Below, piece after piece: positions 1-6,427 of a DNA stretch of 40,449 bases. The DNA comes from an uncultured Prevotellaceae bacterium (lineage in GTDB: Bacteria > Bacteroidota > Bacteroidia > Bacteroidales > Bacteroidaceae). The translations under genes were made by a program, and so were the position numbers. Each line of letters begins with the position of its first letter. Position 1 is the first letter of the stretch. Location of the stretch: NCBI GenBank assembly GCA_902767775.1, contig CACXIP010000033.1, forward strand, positions 1-40,449, given 5' to 3'. The notes beneath the pieces were generated by a model, which was given only the letters and a program-made list of their open reading frames with translations, was not told the DNA's origin and did no database searches.

Positions 1-87
1 ATTTGATGATGAAACTGGCAAGCCAACCTATAATATATTATGGTGAAAAATGTAAGTGAAAAAAGTGAGAAAAAAGAAAGGGAAAAA

Positions 88-120
88 TTTGGCGATTTCA
101 AAAAATAGTCATAATTTTGC
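88..120 (+). promoter_or_regulatory. Bacteroidetes-type promoter of the mobilization genes
   Basis: TTTG at 88-91 and TAATTTTGC at 112-120 are separated by 20 bases, matching the -33/-7 consensus of Bacteroidetes sigma-ABfr promoters (TTTG, 19-21 bases, TAnnTTTG). Transcription would start near 126, giving a leader of about 150 bases before the ATG at 275. The A-rich stretch just upstream resembles the one in front of the tRNA-Val promoter in this window. Confidence 0.6.
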
Positions 121-274
121 ATATCAACCGACAAGATAGTCAATATTTTCTTTAAACTCCGACTTAGGGGAATTCTTTAATTTTATTTCTTTAATTATTT
201 ACGTCACATTTTAAGGATTGGATATCATCTTTTCAGGTGATATTGCATTTCCTTATACTAATAATCTAAAGAGA

Positions 275-1432
275 ATGAAATCAAAATTGAAGAATTACCT
301 TGCGAAGTCGGGCAGGGAATTCATAAAGTTGGTTTGCCGCGATCTCCTTCAATGGAACATTCTTCCAAGAAGGATCACATATCGTGCCGTGGAGATTGAT
401 ACTCTCCACGGGAACAACCATGTCGGTGGTCCAGTTTGTGGAATCGACTTCATTGTCATCATCAAGCAAGATTCGGACGGAACGGTTCATACTCAATGCA
501 CAACCGTTGGATTCATTGTCTTAACCGAGGATAAACAGCCTGAGGAATTAAAAAACAGGATGGCAAAATGCATCGGTTGGACGGATTACCTCCTGTTCGT
601 CTCTTCAGATATGCTGGTGGAAGAAGTGGAAAAACTGTTAGATGATATGGAGGCTGAGACCATTTCCAATAGGGGAAAAACAGGCCTGCTGTCCCTTGAT
701 TCAATTTTTCCTGTCCGCGTTCCAAGACCATTGACCGTATCATCCGAGAAAAAGGCAAAGCTGTACGAACTGATTGCTCTGTCCTCAATATTCAAGGAAA
801 CGAAAGAAACGGAAATCATCTTGCTTGACGATAATAGCTTCATGCTGGAGACGCCGAAAGATGACATACGTTCAGACTCCGAGGGTTCTGTTGAACTAAC
901 TCAGGATCAACCCTGTGAGAAATCTGTCGAAAAAACCACGTCGATAGAGAACGCCACACAGCCTGCCGAACAGAAAAAACGGAGCAAGGAAAAAACCGAA
1001 GCCATACAGAAGAAAGCGGCGGAGAACAAGGAGCGTCGTAGTGCAATGGCTGAGAATATCTCCGAAAGGAATCTCTCACTTGCCGAATCGACCAGGGCGG
1101 TGGTATCCTCACTCTCGCTGAGGGACCAGATTACTTTCTGGAAAATTGCCGACACCGTGAAAGACGGAGGTGTCAATGCAAAAGGACTCGTACAGTCAAC
1201 CGACGAAAGTATGGCTGGTGTTAACCGAAGTATAAAGAGGCTCAAGAAGTACGGCCTTATTGCCCGAGAAGGAAGCAAGAAGACAGGGAGGTATGTCCTC
1301 GTTGGTGATGCGCTCCTTCGTTCGCGATGTTACGCCTGCAGAAACAAGTCCAAATGCCAGGGTACTGCATTGAAATGCCCTTCTTTCTCTGCCCCAGTAA
1401 ATACAAAAACTAAAAAACAGCAAAAGCCATGA
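275..1432 (+). CDS. Uncharacterised relaxase-coupled protein: possible PD-(D/E)xK-like N-terminus, winged helix, four-cysteine tail
   Basis: A 385-residue protein whose family I do not recognise. Its stop overlaps the relaxase start (ATGA), so the two are probably translated together and work in transfer or upkeep of the element. Residues 50-110 alternate predicted beta strands with Asp58 and a Glu85-Asp86-Lys87 triplet followed by a charged helix. This resembles the D...ExK arrangement of PD-(D/E)xK nucleases such as MmcB, but the match is inferred from spacing only. Residues 200-270 are charged, low in complexity and probably a linker. Residues 275-345 look like a winged helix (motif NRSIKRLKKYGLIARE). 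Four cysteines follow at 352, 355, 361 and 368 (C-x2-C-x5-C-x6-C), suggesting a metal site. A TTG at 218 in the same frame is possible, but the ATG at 275 is preferred because the extra 19 residues look unlike the rest. Confidence 0.75.
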   Translation: MKSKLKNYLAKSGREFIKLVCRDLLQWNILPRRITYRAVEIDTLHGNNHVGGPVCGIDFIVIIKQDSDGTVHTQCTTVGFIVLTEDKQPEELKNRMAKCIGWTDYLLFVSSDMLVEEVEKLLDDMEAETISNRGKTGLLSLDSIFPVRVPRPLTVSSEKKAKLYELIALSSIFKETKETEIILLDDNSFMLETPKDDIRSDSEGSVELTQDQPCEKSVEKTTSIENATQPAEQKKRSKEKTEAIQKKAAENKERRSAMAENISERNLSLAESTRAVVSSLSLRDQITFWKIADTVKDGGVNAKGLVQSTDESMAGVNRSIKRLKKYGLIAREGSKKTGRYVLVGDALLRSRCYACRNKSKCQGTALKCPSFSAPVNTKTKKQQKP

Positions 1433-3069
1433 TAGTGAAAATCCTCCAGAAATCAGGCACATTCCCTGCTGTCGAATACAACGAGAAAAAGGTCAGAAAA
1501 GGAGAGGCCGAAAGGGTGAAGGTATGTAACTTCGAGAAATACGTGATGGACAACCTGCACCTGATGAATTCAGCCAAGTTTCAGAACGAATTGTCCAAAT
1601 ATTCGGAGAGAGACGCCCGCGTGAAGTATCCACAATTCCACGTCACCTTCAGTGAAAAAGGGGATAAGATGTCGTGTGAAGAACTTATGGAATTCGCAGA
1701 CAAATGGCTGGAAGAGATGGGTTATTCCAAAAATCCTCTCATCATGTACTTTCATAAGGACACGGACAACAACCATCTTCATGTGGTGACCAGCCGTGTC
1801 GGCCCGGATGGGAAGAAGATTGACCACTGCCATGAGCGCAGACGCTCGCAGCAAGCAATCGCCAAAATCCTCGGCATCGACCCTTGGAAGGAGGCGGAGA
1901 AGATTGTCGCTAAGTCGTTGACCTATTCCTTCCGCAGCATCGGTCAGTTCCGCTCCATCCTCGAGTCCTCGGGCTATGGTTCCTACGAGGAGGGGGAAGA
2001 ATTGAAGGTCACCAAAGGTGGCGAGGTAAGATGCAAGATTCCAATTTCCAAGATAGAAAAATCCTTCACCCTTGACGACGACGAGGAACGGGAAAAACGG
2101 AAGGGGCAGTTGAGGATGTGGCTTCTGCGCTACAAGACAATCTGCTTCAAGCACGAGGAGTTGGAGAAGTTGATGCGTGAGAAGTTCGGTGTCGACCTGG
2201 TGTTCCATGGAAAGGTTGTCGGCGGCAAGGAGTTCAACCCCTACGGCTACACCATCGTGGACCATTCAAGGAAAAAGGTGTATAAAGGTTCGGAAGTCGT
2301 GAAAATCAAGGAACTTCTTGAATTCATGCCTCTTTCCAAGGAGGAGAAGGAAAAAGATATCGACTTCGTCATCGATGCGTTCATTGAAAGGAACCACCTC
2401 ATCACAACGAAGGAACTGAACAAGGCATTGGCGAAGGAAGTCAGTGCGAGGGTCGTGGGAGGGATGGTTGTTCTTAACGGAAATGAGCATCCTCTCAGGG
2501 AAAACCACGCTCGAATCCTCCGTGAAAACGACCGACTCCGATGGGTTCAGGATTTCACTCCGAGGACCAAGGGCGAGATGCTGGCTTTGGCAGTGTTGTT
2601 CAAGGTGAATGCGGACTACCTGAGCGTCGCCAAGGATGCGAAGCCAGTCGGCAGTGACTTGCTCGTTCAGGCAAGGGAGGTAGCCCGGTGTTCGTCTCCC
2701 TCATCCGTTGTTTCCAACCTCCAAGAAGCGGGATACGCCATAGTGGAGCAAGGCGGCAGGCATTATGTCATCTTTGAGTCGGCCAAGGCTATCTTTTCCG
2801 CAGAGTCTGCTGGCTTCGAAGACTTCCTGAAAGAATCCAAATCCTTGGAAAGGGACGGTGTGTTGGGGTTGGCTTCCGGCATCGATACGGATGCCGTCCT
2901 CGACAAGATGGCCGAAACAGGCCGGGAAGCCGGTGATGTCGTGGACACCGTCGCGGACAAGGCCATGGATGTCCTGTCTATAGGTGACAGTCCAACAACC
3001 GTGACGATTTCGAACGGACGTCCAAAAGACCTTTCAAAAAAGGAAAAGAAACGAGGGAGGGGGAGATGA
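1429..3069 (+). CDS. Relaxase/mobilization nuclease, MobP-like
   Basis: 546 residues. The N-terminal 180 residues are a relaxase domain (Relaxase family, PF03432-like) that would nick oriT and attach covalently to the 5' end through a tyrosine. The metal-binding motif is FHKDTDNNHLHVV, with His109, His116 and His118 as the three-histidine cluster. Candidate catalytic tyrosines lie upstream, for example in the EKYV and ELSKYSERD segments at about residues 25-50. The C-terminal two thirds are charged and carry no motif I can name; the last 20 residues are very basic, as in DNA-binding tails. The gene overlaps the upstream one by four bases. The MobC-like gene lies downstream, whereas in many elements it precedes the relaxase. 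The element appears mobilizable rather than self-transmissible, because no mating-pore genes are visible, though only part of it is in the window. Confidence 0.88.
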   Translation: MIVKILQKSGTFPAVEYNEKKVRKGEAERVKVCNFEKYVMDNLHLMNSAKFQNELSKYSERDARVKYPQFHVTFSEKGDKMSCEELMEFADKWLEEMGYSKNPLIMYFHKDTDNNHLHVVTSRVGPDGKKIDHCHERRRSQQAIAKILGIDPWKEAEKIVAKSLTYSFRSIGQFRSILESSGYGSYEEGEELKVTKGGEVRCKIPISKIEKSFTLDDDEEREKRKGQLRMWLLRYKTICFKHEELEKLMREKFGVDLVFHGKVVGGKEFNPYGYTIVDHSRKKVYKGSEVVKIKELLEFMPLSKEEKEKDIDFVIDAFIERNHLITTKELNKALAKEVSARVVGGMVVLNGNEHPLRENHARILRENDRLRWVQDFTPRTKGEMLALAVLFKVNADYLSVAKDAKPVGSDLLVQAREVARCSSPSSVVSNLQEAGYAIVEQGGRHYVIFESAKAIFSAESAGFEDFLKESKSLERDGVLGLASGIDTDAVLDKMAETGREAGDVVDTVADKAMDVLSIGDSPTTVTISNGRPKDLSKKEKKRGRGR

Positions 3070-3086
3070 AGCCATGCTTCATGGCT
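3070..3086 (+). terminator. Short hairpin directly after the relaxase stop codon
   Basis: AGCCATG and CATGGCT form a perfect 7-bp stem with a 3-base loop, starting at the base after the TGA. There is no T-run, so it may be an RNA-stabilising hairpin or part of an oriT rather than a terminator. The 119-base gap that follows up to the mobC-like gene also holds a CAAGC/GCTTG pair. Confidence 0.35.
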
Positions 3087-3205
3087 TGTTCCACCTATGC
3101 CGGGGAGCACAGTCTACCTTGGAGACATCATATCTCAAGCAAGCTGATACAATCGGCTTGAATCATTCAAATTCGTAATCATTCATCACATAACACATAA
3201 AAGAT

Positions 3206-3607
3206 ATGACTAGACATGGAAACAGAATAATAAGGAAGGTATATGTGACGGAAGACGAAGACCGTTATTTCAAAATCCTTCAAGAGAAATGCCACATAAG
3301 AAGTTTCAGCAGCTTTGCCCGACGCGCCATGCTGTATTTCGGCAACTACGGCAACTATTTTGTAATAGAAGCCTGCAATAGACACTGCGAGTTGATGGAG
3401 GAAAGGAGCAAGGAACTTTCGGCCATCGGCAACAACTTCAATCAGATTGCACACCAGGTGAACATCTTCGCCCTTCAGGGAAAGATTCCTGAGGAATACT
3501 ACACGGACGTCATCTTACCCGCCATTGAAAAGGTGCAGTCCATATACAAGCAAATCCAGAATGACGATGAAAAGATCAAGAAAAAGCTGTATGGGCATGA
3601 TTCATAA
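3206..3607 (+). CDS. MobC-like relaxosome accessory protein
   Basis: 133 residues. MobC-type proteins bind near oriT and help the relaxase open the strands. The N-terminus (RIIRKVYVTEDEDRYFKILQ) looks like a ribbon-helix-helix segment, and the motif IGNNFNQIAHQVN at about residues 75-87 is the hallmark of bacterial MobC proteins in Bacteroidetes and Firmicutes elements. A helical, charged C-terminus follows. Length is normal for the family. It stands 136 bases after the relaxase on the same strand, so it may be co-transcribed or have its own promoter. Identification is by the core motif; the partnership with the adjacent relaxase follows from position. Confidence 0.85.
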   Translation: MTRHGNRIIRKVYVTEDEDRYFKILQEKCHIRSFSSFARRAMLYFGNYGNYFVIEACNRHCELMEERSKELSAIGNNFNQIAHQVNIFALQGKIPEEYYTDVILPAIEKVQSIYKQIQNDDEKIKKKLYGHDS

Positions 3608-3802
3608 AACTGAGACTTCACGATGCTGATTCGGTTAGCTCTTGACCATACAAGCACGATACCTTAGCGGAAAAAACTGTCGCAACCATAAGGCGATAGA
3701 AAGACTTTAATCACAGATTCTTTAATTTCATTTCCTTTAAGATGGCCAAGGCCATAACCCTTTAAAGTCGTTAGCGGACCTAACCCTTAAACACATTTCA
3801 AC
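3608..3802 (+). promoter_or_regulatory. Repeat-containing gap, candidate oriT or control region
   Basis: The gap between the mobC-like and HTH genes holds a direct repeat TTAGCGG (3664-3670 and 3771-3777), an inverted pair GACTTTAA/TTAAAGTC (3703-3710 and 3762-3769) and a small hairpin TGTCGC/GCGATA near 3679-3697. The segment ATTCTTTAATTTCATTTCC at about 3717-3735 resembles the leader of the first gene near 172-190, so both genes may share a control signal. No nick site can be recognised, so the oriT reading is an inference. Confidence 0.3.
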
Positions 3803-4126
3803 ATGGGAAAAGGAAACAACTCATCGTTCAACTGTGAGGATTGGCTATCCGGCATGCTTGAAGCCCTTGCTGAGCGAGTCTCTGAACTCGTGATGCAGAA
3901 GATGGGCGGGAGGGAAGAATCCCAAACGGTCTCCCAGACGGATGCCTCGCCTTTCTACACCGACTTCCTTTCAAAGAAGGAGGTGATGGAGAAATTCGGT
4001 GTCTCCGCTTCAACCCTCTGGCACTGGAGCAAGGACGGCTACCTCGTCCCCTCAAAACTGGGCAACAAGGTGCTGTACAGGATAAGCGACATCGAGGACA
4101 TGCTCCGAAGGAAACGCAAAGGGTGA
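3803..4126 (+). CDS. Small excisionase-like helix-turn-helix protein
   Basis: 107 residues. The C-terminal half is a MerR/excisionase-type HTH domain (HTH_17-like). FLSKKEVMEKFGVSASTLWH forms the helix-turn-helix at about residues 52-71, and the following segment, with KLGNKVLYRISDIEDML, is the usual wing and closing helix. The N-terminal 45 residues are predicted helical with no known motif. In Bacteroidetes elements such proteins act as excision factors or transcription regulators. Here it is the last gene before the tRNA-proximal end of the element, as expected for an excision or control function, but no integrase is in the window. A perfect hairpin about 95 bases downstream probably ends the transcript. 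Confidence 0.8.
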   Translation: MGKGNNSSFNCEDWLSGMLEALAERVSELVMQKMGGREESQTVSQTDASPFYTDFLSKKEVMEKFGVSASTLWHWSKDGYLVPSKLGNKVLYRISDIEDMLRRKRKG

Positions 4127-4219
4127 CATTTGCTTATGCAATATAGCAACACACCGATTTTCAATCCTTCATGCACCAAGGTGTATCACGCCAAACCAAG
4201 CCAATTTTCATAATTTCTT

Positions 4220-4260
4220 AAAATCGCCAATCATTTCCACAAGATTTGATTGGCGATTTT
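4220..4260 (+). terminator. Terminator after the mobilization genes
   Basis: A perfect 14-bp stem (AAAATCGCCAATCA at 4220-4233 with its complement at 4247-4260) and a 13-base loop. The plus-strand right arm ends in GATTTT, as in Bacteroidetes intrinsic terminators. The symmetric A/T flanks could make it bidirectional. Confidence 0.7.
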
Positions 4261-4676
4261 GAATGTTGGGCAAATGTTGTAGTGCTATAAACGAACAGGG
4301 GGCCGCTTGCCACACAATCTATGCTGCCTTCAACCAATGCCTATGGGATAAGATATAAGATATGGGAAAGAGTATGGCATCCCTTCCTTGTCTTTTTTAT
4401 AGGTATAAGTGGATGCTAGACCCTGACTCTCTGGCTATATCTGAGAAGGCAGTCTCCCCCAAAAAATGATTGTTCCGTCAGGAGGAAAAATTGAAGACGA
4501 ATGCCCCTCCAGCTTTACAATAAAATCGTGTTCAAATGTATCGACACAATAATAAGTTGTTGATAATCATTGTTTTGAAAAACTTGAGATTGGGTAATGT
4601 CGCTGAGGAATCAGAAAATGCCACTCTTTGACCCCAAATAATTTAGTGGGGCAAATGTGGGTCAAAGTTGCAAATG

Positions 4677-4717
4677 AAAAATCGCAAGTGCTTTATATTA
4701 AGCGACTTGCGATTTTT
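4677..4717 (-). terminator. Terminator of the tRNA-Arg gene
   Basis: A 13-bp stem (4677-4689 with 4705-4717) is extended by GCTT/AAGC past one bulged base around a TATATT loop. On the minus strand it begins 7 bases after the tRNA discriminator base and ends in a T-run, so it should stop tRNA transcription. Confidence 0.75.
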
Positions 4718-4723
4718 AAAAGT

Positions 4724-4819
4724 GACTCCCGCGGGATTCAAACCCACAACCTTCTGATCCGTAGTCAGACAACCTTCTGATCCGTAGTCAGATGCTCTAT
4801 TCAGTTGAGCTAGGGAGCC
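4724..4819 (-). tRNA. tRNA-Arg(ACG) with a tandemly duplicated anticodon arm
   Basis: Read on the minus strand, the acceptor GGCTCCC (4819-4813) pairs with GGGAGTC, discriminator A is at 4724, and CCA is not encoded. The D stem GCTC/GAGC and T stem GTGGG/CCCGC are intact. The anticodon arm TCTGA-CTACGGA-TCAGA (anticodon ACG) occurs twice, each copy followed by AGGTTG, so the gene is 96 nt instead of 73. Removing either copy leaves a standard tRNA. The second arm could fold as a long variable arm, giving a class-II-like shape, or the insertion may disable the gene. The D and T loops suggest an A19-U56 tertiary pair instead of the usual G19-C56, consistent with constraint on the rest of the fold. 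A good promoter and terminator flank the gene. It borders a mobilizable element at its 3' end, a typical integration position. Confidence 0.8.
4746..4791. repeat. Perfect 2 x 23-bp tandem duplication inside tRNA-Arg
   Basis: Positions 4746-4768 and 4769-4791 are identical; the identity extends one base further (A at 4769 and 4792). Each unit contains one full anticodon stem-loop plus six bases of the variable region. Confidence 0.95.
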
Positions 4820-4836
4820 TTTCCTTAAATGCGAGT

Positions 4837-4869
4837 GCAAAGTTAATGTGTATTTTTGAATTATGCAAA
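4837..4869 (-). promoter_or_regulatory. Promoter of tRNA-Arg
   Basis: On the minus strand, TTTG (4869-4866), a 20-base spacer and TAACTTTGC (4845-4837) match the Bacteroidetes consensus closely. Transcription would start around 4831, about a dozen bases before the tRNA 5' end at 4819. Confidence 0.8.
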
Positions 4870-5048
4870 CTTTTTGAGTGTTTTTTGAGAAGAATTTTCA
4901 TGATTAAGCTCAGAAAAACAACGTATTGTCCACACATATCTCTGATACACAATTTGATACACCTTTACAGCACATTTTTGTTGCTATACCCCAAAAGTAT
5001 TGGAAGACAGGAAAAACCTTGCCAATGATGCTTCATAAGGATGCAGAA

Positions 5049-6212
5049 CTACCTGATGGTAACCTGCGTAGCTCCATAGCCATACTCCTGAAACGAAGCG
5101 TCCTGAAAGGTGTAACGTTTGTATTTGTAACGAAGTTCCTGCAGGATGGCCTGACGGAGAACGCCTTCACCCTTGCCGTGGATAAAGACGATACGTTGGC
5201 CTTTTTTCTGTTTGTTCTCCTCAAGGGTGCGGCGGAAGACATCGAGTTGGTAGTTGAGGATGTCGCCGGACGACATGCCAGCCGTGGTTTCAAGCACCTC
5301 TGAGGCATGAAGGTCGACGACAAGGATGTCACCATTCTGGCGCCGAAGCGGAGCCTTTCCGCGACTGTGCTGGTTGTCGTAACGGCGCACATATCCCCCA
5401 CCCCGCTCGTCAGTTTCCTGCTGCGAGCCGCCATTTTGTCCATACATCTGCTGTTTGAGTTGCTGAGCATCAATAACGAGTGGCCGTGGCGTCACGTCAT
5501 TCTCAACGAGTGTGATGATAAGTGCAGGTGTCTCGAAGAAATCATTCTCTTGGAAGGTATGCAGTTTATAGAACTTCACTGGGTCGATGCGGAACTGATG
5601 GTCGACAGTAGGTTTGAGGATGAACCCCTTGTCACGTTTGTAGGCGACAATCTGCACACATGCCCTTTCCATATCATTAAGGTCAGCCTTTGAGAATTCC
5701 TCTACAAACAATTTGGTGTTCGGCTCCACCTCAGCGGTGAAGCGAAGCCTCCAACTGTTACCCTCTGCGATGAGGTAAGTAAATCGCATATAATAATTGC
5801 TGTCGTTGACAAAATAGGTCTCGAAGTTGGTGGTCGTCATGCTCTTGATGTCGATAGGCACGAACGCCAGAAATGCCGAGAGTGCATCGCCTCCCTTCCT
5901 TTCATATGCTGGAGCACGGAAAGTAATAGGTCTGTCAGCAGGTTCATCATCAACGCTTTCCGCCTTTTGGGGAGCACTGCCTTGGACACCATGCTTTTGG
6001 GGAGCCATTCCCGGCACTGCCGAGGTATGAACTTTAGCAATGTTGTAGTCATCGGTCTCGACTACAACCACCTCGCTGATAATAGTGGGTATCTCAAATC
6101 CATCCTCGTCCTCGACGAGTACGATGTCCTTTCCTCTGAAACCGGTTACACGTCCTCCACCTTTTTCACTGAGGAATCTTACGCGGTCTCCTATTTGGGG
6201 TCTTTTAGCCAT
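5049..6212 (-). CDS. DUF2027 protein with C-terminal Smr domain
   Basis: 387 residues, cytoplasmic, with no signal peptide. The N-terminal 70 residues (IGDRVRFLSEKGGGRVTGF) form a small SH3-like beta domain as in MutS2 and DUF2027 proteins. The middle part, about 120-260, is the beta-rich DUF2027 core. The last 90 residues are a small MutS-related (Smr) domain with VVDLHASEV and the signature HGKGEGVLR. Smr domains bind branched DNA or act as endonucleases; in MutS2 they act on stalled ribosomes or recombination intermediates. The role of this Bacteroidetes-specific architecture is not established. The gene follows queA by 216 bases on the same strand, and that gap is filled with repeats, so it probably has its own transcript. 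Length agrees with Bacteroidales homologues as I know them. Confidence 0.9.
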   Translation of the reverse strand: MAKRPQIGDRVRFLSEKGGGRVTGFRGKDIVLVEDEDGFEIPTIISEVVVVETDDYNIAKVHTSAVPGMAPQKHGVQGSAPQKAESVDDEPADRPITFRAPAYERKGGDALSAFLAFVPIDIKSMTTTNFETYFVNDSNYYMRFTYLIAEGNSWRLRFTAEVEPNTKLFVEEFSKADLNDMERACVQIVAYKRDKGFILKPTVDHQFRIDPVKFYKLHTFQENDFFETPALIITLVENDVTPRPLVIDAQQLKQQMYGQNGGSQQETDERGGGYVRRYDNQHSRGKAPLRRQNGDILVVDLHASEVLETTAGMSSGDILNYQLDVFRRTLEENKQKKGQRIVFIHGKGEGVLRQAILQELRYKYKRYTFQDASFQEYGYGATQVTIR

Positions 6213-6250
6213 ATTTGAAAATTTAGATTGAAAATTTGAACTTTGAAATT

Positions 6251-6330
6251 ATTTGTCAACGCACCTGGTTTATTGTCAACGTTCCCTGATTATTATCAAC
6301 GCATTTTATTGGTTATCAACGCCCCCTGCC
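6251..6330. repeat. Four tandem 20-bp repeats
   Basis: Four degenerate units with an exact 20-bp period share the core TTNTCAACG (TCAAC at 6256, 6276, 6296 and 6316). They lie between queA and the DUF2027 gene, about 40-120 bases before the latter's start codon. No spacers or coding potential are seen. They could be protein-binding sites, since 20 bp is nearly two helical turns, or a decayed repeat. Confidence 0.8.
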
Positions 6331-6350
6331 CCCTCTGATCTCAGAGGGGG
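6329..6350. repeat. GC-rich palindrome downstream of queA
   Basis: CCCCCTCTGA and TCAGAGGGGG form a perfect 10-bp stem around two bases. It lies 78 bases past the queA stop. No T-run follows on either strand, so it resembles the short dispersed palindromes of Bacteroidetes intergenic regions more than a standard terminator. Confidence 0.7.
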
Positions 6351-6427
6351 AGCTGATTACTCCTACTCCAGAAGCAAGAAATTGGGTGCAGATTGTTCCT
6401 GCCTGTCATGGGATTGGGGAATAAATA

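Larger units (their letters stand above)
4127..4723. other. Gene-free right end of the mobilizable element
   Basis: No convincing gene is present in these 597 bases on either strand. Contents: a terminator hairpin at 4220-4260, AT-rich sequence without clear coding potential, an inverted repeat CTTTGACCC/GGGTCAAAG (4626-4634 and 4659-4667), and the hairpin 4677-4717 that follows the tRNA. The border between element and chromosome probably lies here or inside the tRNA 3' end, but it cannot be set without the other attachment site. Confidence 0.5.

Noticed and set aside
2-46. Possible C-terminus of a gene running in from the left (frame ending FDDETGKPTYNILW)
   Set aside because: Another frame is also open to position 59, and nothing in so short a stretch decides between them or shows a known motif.
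1-4723. Complete integrative or conjugative element
   Set aside because: No integrase, type IV secretion or coupling-protein gene is visible; only a mobilization module can be supported here.
4926-5303. Plus-strand frame of 125 codons starting between tRNA-Arg and the DUF2027 gene
   Set aside because: Most of it is antisense to the Smr domain, and the first 40 codons match nothing I recognise. The 4870-5048 gap otherwise shows only AT-rich sequence with a repeated GATACAC.
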